DNA from: DASPOF01 sp035626155
Lineage (GTDB): Bacteria; Desulfobacterota; Binatia; Binatales; Binataceae
Assembly: GCA_035626155.1 (NCBI GenBank)
Contig: DASPOF010000027.1
Coordinates: 1 to 64,000 of the forward strand
Length of the DNA stretch: 64,000 bases
Reading direction: 5' to 3'
In this document: positions 60,633 to 64,000 of the stretch, in pieces
How the letters are laid out: every line of letters starts with the position of its first letter
Numbering within the stretch: position 1 is the stretch's first letter
Position numbers and translations under genes: made by a program
The notes under the pieces: model-generated
What the model was told of the DNA's origin: nothing
Databases searched by the model: none
The model's input: only the letters and a program-made list of their open reading frames with translations

Positions 60633-61001
60633 TTACTTCTGGCAGAAACTCCGGACGTAGCCGACCAGGCCCTTGATTTCGGTGTCATCCAGCCCGTCGG
60701 CGTAGCCGGCCATCTTCGGGCTAAGGTCGGCCGCCGGGCCGCCTTCCTTGATCACCTTGAACACGACATCATCGGTGACCCTCGCCATGCGCGCGCAATC
60801 GGTCAGGTCGCCGGGCTTGGTGGCGAGCGTTGAGGCGGCCGGGCCGTCGCCCCGTCCGGATGCTCCGTGGCACTTGACGCACAGGGTTCTGTAGTTGTCC
60901 TTTGCGGCGGCGAGGTCCTCGGCGCGCGCCTGGAATGCGCCGAGCGCAAATACAAACGCCACGAACGTGAGAATACTTAGTCGAACAATCAGCGATTTCA
61001 T
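60633..61001 (-). CDS. Exported monoheme cytochrome c
   Basis: 122 residues with a signal peptide ending ARA-ED. Heme is attached at Cys41-x-x-Cys44-His45 (CVKCH) and the distal ligand is probably Met97 in SPKMAGY. Two further Cys (69 and 120) may form a disulfide. It is a class I small electron carrier and the last gene of the molybdoenzyme-FeS-NrfD cluster, similar in place to ActE of alternative complex III. Confidence 0.92.
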   Translation of the reverse strand: MKSLIVRLSILTFVAFVFALGAFQARAEDLAAAKDNYRTLCVKCHGASGRGDGPAASTLATKPGDLTDCARMARVTDDVVFKVIKEGGPAADLSPKMAGYADGLDDTEIKGLVGYVRSFCQK

Positions 61002-61035
61002 TTCAGCGGTCCTGATTATTTCCCGGCCTTCAACC

Positions 61036-61051
61036 CCGCTCGATCGAGCGG
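61036..61051. repeat. 16-bp perfect palindrome upstream of cytochrome c
   Basis: CCGCTCGATCGAGCGG, 35 bp before the cytochrome start and after the NrfD stop. It could be an operator or a short intergenic hairpin. Confidence 0.6.
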
Positions 61052-61085
61052 CTCTTTAAGCTGATGTCCATGATGCATCGAGGGC

Positions 61086-62447
61086 TCAGCCGGGAGTTTC
61101 CTCGGGCAAATAACTCTTGATTCGATCGACGACCTCCGCAACCGCCTGCTCCCTACCCTCGCGCATCTCCCAAATCGAAATGATCGGGAAGAGCTTCACG
61201 AAGATCGTGTAAAGCAGGATGAAACCCGCGAGGAAGGCGGCAAACAGCGACATCTCGACCCACGACGGGAAATAGAGGCCGCGCGCCCACGGCAGACGCG
61301 GGTTAATCAGCGTCGGCACCACGATCGTGAACCGTTCGAGCCACATCCCGATGCACACCGAGATGGATGCCACCACGATGCCGGGGATCGTCCGGGTCTT
61401 GCGGTTGCAAAGGATGGCGAAGGGGATCACGAAGTCGGTCGCAACCATCGTCCAGAAGAACGCGGCATAGCGGCCCGTGATCTTCTCCCAAAACACCGCC
61501 ATCTCCACCGGATCGTGGCCATAGTAAGTCGTGATGTATTCCGCAAACGTGAAATACAGCCAGAGCAGGGTCATCACGAGGAGCAACTCGCCAAGATAGT
61601 CGAAGTGGATTTCCTTCAGGTAATCCTCGAGATGGTACACCTTGCGCAGCAGCGCCATCGTCAGCAGTAGCGCCGCGATACCCGAATAGATCGCGCCCGC
61701 GACGAAGTATGGCCCGAAGATGCTCGAGTGCCACATCGGCTGAATCGTCATCGCGAAGACCCACGAGACGACCGTGTGCACCGAGACTGCGATCGGGATC
61801 ACCACGACCGCCAGAATGGCGATCGCGACTTGCAGGGTGCGATGCTGCCGCTCGGAGCCGGTCCATCCCAGCGCCAGCGCCGTGTAGATCGGCCGGCGCC
61901 ATCCGCCCGTCCGGTCGCGCAGCAGCGCGATGTCTGGGATCATCGCGACATACAGATAGGTGGTGCTCGTGAAGAGGTAGGTCGTGATGCTGATCACGTC
62001 CCACATCAGCGGCGAGGTGAAATGGCTGTAGCGAAAGACGTAAAGCACGCGGTCGGGGCGCCCGAGGTCGAGCAGGATGTTGCCCGCGCCGAAAAACAGC
62101 ACCATCACCGTGATCGTTTCGGCCAGCCGCGTGATCGGCCTGCGCCATTCCGCCTGGCACAGCCTCAGGATCGCGGAGATCAGCGTCCCGGCATGGCTGA
62201 TGCCGACGAAGAATACGAAGTTGGTGATGTAGAATCCCCAGTACACCGGCCGGTTGAGGCCGGTCACCCCAAGTCCCTGTTCGAACTGGGTGACATACGC
62301 ATAGACGCCCCACAGCACCGTGCAGATCAGGAGAAACAGCACGGCGTAGTAGAGCTTGCCGGTCTTCAGGACCGGATCGAATAGCAGCGAATCCTGCTCG
62401 CGCGGTTCAGCCTGCAATCCACTCACCTTCCTTGAGATAGATGACAT
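61086..62447 (-). CDS. NrfD/ActC-family quinol-oxidising membrane subunit (3)
   Basis: About 453 residues from the ATG at 62447; a GTG at 62426 would shorten the overlap with the Fe-S gene. It has about ten transmembrane helices and the same landmarks as NrfD (1): QGLGVTGLNRPVYWGFYITNF and LDLGRPDRVLYVFRYSHFTSPLMWDV. It forms the membrane subunit for the upstream Fe-S and molybdopterin proteins. Confidence 0.93.
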   Translation of the reverse strand: MSSISRKVSGLQAEPREQDSLLFDPVLKTGKLYYAVLFLLICTVLWGVYAYVTQFEQGLGVTGLNRPVYWGFYITNFVFFVGISHAGTLISAILRLCQAEWRRPITRLAETITVMVLFFGAGNILLDLGRPDRVLYVFRYSHFTSPLMWDVISITTYLFTSTTYLYVAMIPDIALLRDRTGGWRRPIYTALALGWTGSERQHRTLQVAIAILAVVVIPIAVSVHTVVSWVFAMTIQPMWHSSIFGPYFVAGAIYSGIAALLLTMALLRKVYHLEDYLKEIHFDYLGELLLVMTLLWLYFTFAEYITTYYGHDPVEMAVFWEKITGRYAAFFWTMVATDFVIPFAILCNRKTRTIPGIVVASISVCIGMWLERFTIVVPTLINPRLPWARGLYFPSWVEMSLFAAFLAGFILLYTIFVKLFPIISIWEMREGREQAVAEVVDRIKSYLPEETPG

Positions 62448-63108
62448 TGGGTTCGGTGCCAAGTTCCTCCATGACCCGGAATGCCCTGGCGCTTCTCGTG
62501 ATTTTGGCGATCTCGGTGGTCTGATCCTCGAGGTCGCCGAAATACATGGCCTTTGCCGGGCAGCTCTCCACGCATGCGGGGACGTATTCGCCCTCGCTGC
62601 GGACTTGCCGTTTCTCGATCGCAGCCTGATCGCGGGCCTTTTGCAAGCGCTGGACGCAGAAGGTGCATTTCTCGATCACGCCCTTGGGCCTGATCGCGAC
62701 GTCCGGGTTGCGCGGCGGCTTCAACTCGTCGGGCCACTGCGGCGGGAACCAGTTGAAATACTTGACCTGGTAAGGACACGCGCTCGCGCAGTAGCGGCAT
62801 CCGATGCACCGGGGATAAATCTGCCCGACGATTCCCTGCTGCGTGCTCTTGTAGGTCGCGCCCACCGGGCAGACCCGCACGCAGGGAGGCTTGTCGCACT
62901 GCTGGCAGAGCATCGGCAGGAACCGCACCCGGGTGTTCGGATAGTCGCCCTCGACAACCGTCAGCACGTTCATCCAGGAAATCAGCCGCCCGCGATCCGC
63001 CTGGTCCTGCGTCGAGGGGGCGATGTTGTTTTCCTGCTTGCACGCGATCATGCAGGCCCGGCATCCCGTGCACTTATCGAGGTCGATTACCATGCCCCAT
63101 CGCGGCAT
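62407..63108 (-). CDS. Four-cluster Fe-S electron transfer subunit (PsrB/ActB-like)
   Basis: 233 residues without a signal peptide. Four Cys sets: CTGCRACMIAC, CQQCDKPPCVRVC, CIGCRYCASAC and CTFC...CVESC. These hold the [4Fe-4S] clusters of PsrB-type subunits. The absence of a Tat leader suggests co-export with the molybdopterin subunit ('hitchhiker' model) or cytoplasmic location. It is coupled to NrfD (3). Confidence 0.93.
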   Translation of the reverse strand: MPRWGMVIDLDKCTGCRACMIACKQENNIAPSTQDQADRGRLISWMNVLTVVEGDYPNTRVRFLPMLCQQCDKPPCVRVCPVGATYKSTQQGIVGQIYPRCIGCRYCASACPYQVKYFNWFPPQWPDELKPPRNPDVAIRPKGVIEKCTFCVQRLQKARDQAAIEKRQVRSEGEYVPACVESCPAKAMYFGDLEDQTTEIAKITRSARAFRVMEELGTEPNVIYLKEGEWIAG

Positions 63109-63128
63109 CTGTGCTTCTCCAGTTCCCC

Positions 63129-64000
63129 CTACGCCTTGGACACCCGCACACGCGGGGCCGCGCCGTTAGCCAGCAATTCGAGCGGATTGACGCCTCTGCC
63201 CTTGGCCCATCTGCCCAAAGCCGTATGGCCCTGGCCCAAAGGCAGATTGACCACATTGGGCATCGCGCCCGCGTACAGGAGTGCGCGAGTCTTCAGTTTT
63301 GCCGCCGCGGATTGCACGATCACCCAGTCGCCATTTTCGATTCCGAGCGAAGCCGCGGTCTTCGGATTTATCTCGACGAATGAATCCCAGGGCCACACCT
63401 GCGGACCGCCGACTATCTCCTGCAGATACGGCAGATTGGCCGATGCGCGGCCCATCAGCGCAATCGGCTGAAAAAGGCAAAGCTCGAACGGGTAGCCGGA
63501 CAGATCGCCTCCGCTGAAAATTGGCGAGGACGCCTCGGTCGCGAGCAGACGCGGAAGCTCGAACTTGCCCGACGGAGCTTTCAGCCCCGCGCGATAATCG
63601 CCGTACACGTAGCGCGGATCGACCCATCCGCCATGCGCGAGCAGGCGCTTGACGAAATCATCGCGCGAGCCATATTTCCGCGCCGGCCAGTCCCAGGCCC
63701 TTATCTCGGGCCGCAGATATTCGGTCTGGAAACGTTCCGTGAAGATTTCGCCGTGCGGCGACTCGTAAAGCCCCGTCAGCAACTCGTTGAGCGCCTGCGA
63801 AGGTTCGGTCCATGGGAATGCGCCAGCGACGTCGCCATCGAAGGCGTGCGCGAGATCCAAAACCACTTGCGCGCAAGGACGTGATTCATAGCGCGGAGCC
63901 AGAACCGGACTCCCGACCGCCACCGAGCTTACCGCAAAGCCGGGACTCGACGTGCGAATCTCCCAGCGTTCGAGCGAGCTGCACTCGGGAAGGACGAGAT
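63129..64000 (-). CDS. Molybdopterin oxidoreductase, C-terminal part (cut by window edge)
   Basis: The frame is open to base 64000; a GTG at 63923 is internal, not the start. The visible residues (LPECSSLERWEIRTSSPG at the cut end, then VEINPKTAASLGIENGDWVIVQS and NVVNLPLGQGHTALG) are the MopB_4 dinucleotide-binding and C-terminal region of PsrA/ActB-like catalytic proteins. Because the N-terminus, Fe-S site and Mo ligand lie outside the window, the substrate cannot be read. It precedes Fe-S, NrfD and cytochrome c genes. Confidence 0.88.
   Translation of the reverse strand, partial: LVLPECSSLERWEIRTSSPGFAVSSVAVGSPVLAPRYESRPCAQVVLDLAHAFDGDVAGAFPWTEPSQALNELLTGLYESPHGEIFTERFQTEYLRPEIRAWDWPARKYGSRDDFVKRLLAHGGWVDPRYVYGDYRAGLKAPSGKFELPRLLATEASSPIFSGGDLSGYPFELCLFQPIALMGRASANLPYLQEIVGGPQVWPWDSFVEINPKTAASLGIENGDWVIVQSAAAKLKTRALLYAGAMPNVVNLPLGQGHTALGRWAKGRGVNPLELLANGAAPRVRVSKA

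Noticed and set aside
1..64000. CRISPR array, insertion sequences, prophage genes
   Set aside because: No regular spacer-repeat array, transposase, integrase or phage structural gene was seen; the dispersed palindromes are too short and irregular.

Overview
The window is about 64 kb of GC-rich bacterial chromosome, densely coded, with many 4-nt ATGA or GTGA overlaps between genes. It has no prophage, insertion sequence, CRISPR array or rRNA operon. The gene content is diderm: an Mla-type lipid ABC system, lipoproteins, Tat-type Fe-S proteins and many c-type cytochromes. Together with the frequent CaiB/BaiF CoA transferases and menaquinol-type NrfD modules, this suggests a deltaproteobacterial-grade organism such as Desulfobacterota or Candidatus Binatota. 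That placement is inference; no rRNA or marker search was possible.

Left part (1-36.5 kb), mostly housekeeping. It starts with a truncated histidine kinase, lexA, a 2Fe-2S ferredoxin and its probable reductase. A tightly coupled minus-strand operon follows: histidine kinase, thiL, two CorC/CNNM proteins, larB, an AarF/UbiB kinase and an AlkZ-like protein. Next is a LuxE-LuxC-aminotransferase cassette with no luciferase genes, a secreted small protein, and a trypsin-like/PDZ protein whose catalytic triad looks broken. Then come ppdK, glyS, a YfcE-type phosphoesterase, a DUF559 gene inside a repeat-bounded cassette, the mla operon, two adjacent CoA transferases (one lacking the catalytic Asp), glnB, plsY, tRNA-Pro(CGG), a polysaccharide deacetylase, a repeat-rich stretch, and rpe / DUF169 / rsmB / fmt / def.

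Right part (36.8-64 kb), a respiratory island. A histidine kinase whose periplasmic domain carries a CX4CH motif is coupled to an NtrC-type activator. Right after it lie two palindromic putative enhancer sites and a well-matched sigma-54 promoter. That promoter precedes an eight-gene operon: cupin, two tiny membrane proteins, NrfD, heptaheme NapC-like cytochrome, octaheme cytochrome, Tat Fe-S protein and a second NrfD. No terminal reductase is encoded there. Two paralogous modules of a C-terminally anchored multiheme cytochrome (11 and 9 CXXCH) plus a b-type cytochrome flank an arylsulfatase, a small membrane protein and an SDR. The nonaheme module is followed on the same strand by a second two-component system, whose cache-like sensor domain contains a CXXCH motif. 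The window ends with an incomplete Mo-oxidoreductase / Fe-S / NrfD / monoheme cytochrome cluster.

The most interesting hypothesis is that two separate multiheme quinol-oxidising systems are each controlled by a sensor kinase that binds covalent heme c. In one of them the downstream regulatory chain (activator, enhancer sites, sigma-54 promoter, operon) can be read directly from the DNA. Other points of interest are a carboxylate-to-amine cassette, dispersed palindromic repeats around a nuclease gene and a small-protein gene, and a cysteine-bounded module shared by two secreted proteins.
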